5,978 bases of DNA from an uncultured Paracoccaceae bacterium (GTDB taxonomy: Bacteria > Pseudomonadota > Alphaproteobacteria > Rhodobacterales > Rhodobacteraceae). Position numbers and translations under genes: made by a program. Numbering within the stretch: position 1 is the stretch's first letter; each line of letters starts with the position of its first letter. The notes under the pieces are model-generated. The model saw only the letters and a program-made list of their open reading frames with translations. It made no database searches and was not told where the DNA came from. The stretch spans positions 1 to 5,978 of the forward strand of contig CALEZJ010000419.1 in NCBI GenBank assembly GCA_937927885.1. The letters are read 5' to 3'. Positions 5,637 to 5,978 of this stretch are shown piece after piece.

Positions 5637-5659
5637 AAAAAACCCGCCTCTGGGGCAGG
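5637..5659 (-). terminator. Intrinsic-terminator-like hairpin between the membrane protein and endolysin genes
   Basis: Read on the - strand, CCTGCC (5659-5654) pairs with GGCGGG (5648-5643), giving six pairs with one G-U, around loop CCAGA. Six T residues follow at once (5642-5637). This is a good rho-independent terminator form. It lies 30 bases past the stop of the upstream gene and only five bases before the endolysin Shine-Dalgarno site, so it would limit readthrough into the lysis genes. Confidence 0.65.
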
Positions 5660-5689
5660 TGGGATGTCGGTTGCCAAGGGTCAGGAAAG

Positions 5690-5978
5690 TCAGTCGGATC
5701 GGCCGCGCTGGAAGGCGTCGAAGAGCATGTCCCGCATCGAGCGGATGTCGGTTTCGATCCGGTCGAGGCGGTCACCGTCGGCCTTGCGATCCTCGCTGCG
5801 CTGGCGGTCGATCCGGTCGCGGTCGGCGATGAGCTCCCGGTCGAGGCGATCCAGCAGGGGCTCGTTGGTGAAAGCCTTGCGGGTGATTGCCGCGATCAGG
5901 GCCATGGTGCCGCCGATCAGGGCAGTCAGCGCGGCGGTGATCCCGTGGTCCCGAAAGGCCCGCGCGACCTCCCCGGCG
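5690..5978 (-). CDS. Partial small membrane/coiled-coil phage protein, holin-like candidate
   Basis: The gene is cut by the right window edge; its frame stays open to position 5977, giving at least 95 residues. An internal ATG at 5905 has no ribosome binding site and would split the membrane helix, so the true start is probably outside the window. The visible part begins with a charged stretch (EVARAFRDHG), then a probable membrane helix (ITAALTALIGGTMALIAAITR), then KAFTNEPLLDRLDREL. It ends with a very Asp/Arg-rich helical tail that should form a coiled coil. One membrane helix, small size and position just upstream of the endolysin fit a holin or holin-accessory protein, but no family is recognised. 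It is followed by the terminator-like hairpin at 5637-5659. Confidence 0.6.
   Translation of the reverse strand, partial: AGEVARAFRDHGITAALTALIGGTMALIAAITRKAFTNEPLLDRLDRELIADRDRIDRQRSEDRKADGDRLDRIETDIRSMRDMLFDAFQRGRSD

Noticed and set aside
4981..5637. 218-codon + strand frame opposite the endolysin
   Set aside because: It is antisense to the M15 domain with intact zinc motifs and has no recognisable features of its own.
5620..5775. N-terminal 52-codon extension of the endolysin
   Set aside because: It overlaps the upstream gene and the terminator-like hairpin, its sequence is low-complexity, and a strong GGAGG site supports the start at 5619.
1..5978. CRISPR array or insertion sequence
   Set aside because: No regularly spaced direct repeats, no transposase frame and no terminal inverted repeats of IS type were seen on either strand.

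Overview
The window looks like a piece of a GC-rich alphaproteobacterial chromosome, most likely Rhodobacterales-like (Rhodobacter/Paracoccus relatives). This is judged from the strong G/C preference at third codon positions and from the style of the small phage lysis proteins, recalled rather than searched. It holds two converging gene blocks: a type IV (modification-dependent) restriction operon on the + strand and a phage lysis module on the - strand.

Region 1-258 has no convincing gene. It is the leader of the restriction operon and contains two small inverted repeats (74-101 and 121-135). Region 259-4349 is a two-gene mcrBC operon. The first gene encodes a 924-residue McrB-type GTPase motor. 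In front of its AAA+ core it carries a helical N-terminal domain, two tandem copies of a module resembling the ScoMcrA N-terminal head domain, and a further small domain. A PUA/EVE-like domain of about 170 residues is inserted inside the AAA+ core, between Walker A and Walker B. The second gene overlaps the first by one base (TGATG) and encodes a 438-residue McrC-type PD-(D/E)xK nuclease partner. The expected mechanism is that McrB recognises modified DNA with one or more reader domains, assembles as a GTP-driven ring, and activates McrC to cut.

Region 4350-4548 is a short non-coding convergence zone rich in dyad symmetry: a hairpin over the mcrC stop codon, a perfect 12-bp palindrome, a 7-bp inverted repeat, and a 61-nt imperfect palindrome just past the last phage gene. 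A 10-bp direct repeat (122-131 and 4429-4438) brackets the mcrBC operon.

Region 4549-5978, read on the - strand, is a lysis module. In transcription order it has a partial membrane/coiled-coil protein (holin-like candidate, cut by the window edge), an intrinsic-terminator-like hairpin, an M15-type peptidoglycan peptidase with a C-terminal membrane segment, an inner-membrane-spanin candidate, and an outer-membrane lipoprotein-spanin candidate that starts inside the preceding gene. These would cut peptidoglycan and then disrupt the outer membrane at the end of a lytic cycle.

The simplest overall reading is that mcrBC sits at or beside the end of a prophage late operon, either as prophage cargo or as a host or defence-island gene pair next to the prophage. 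The window does not include enough flank to decide. The most interesting feature is the layered, possibly multi-reader architecture of the McrB protein.
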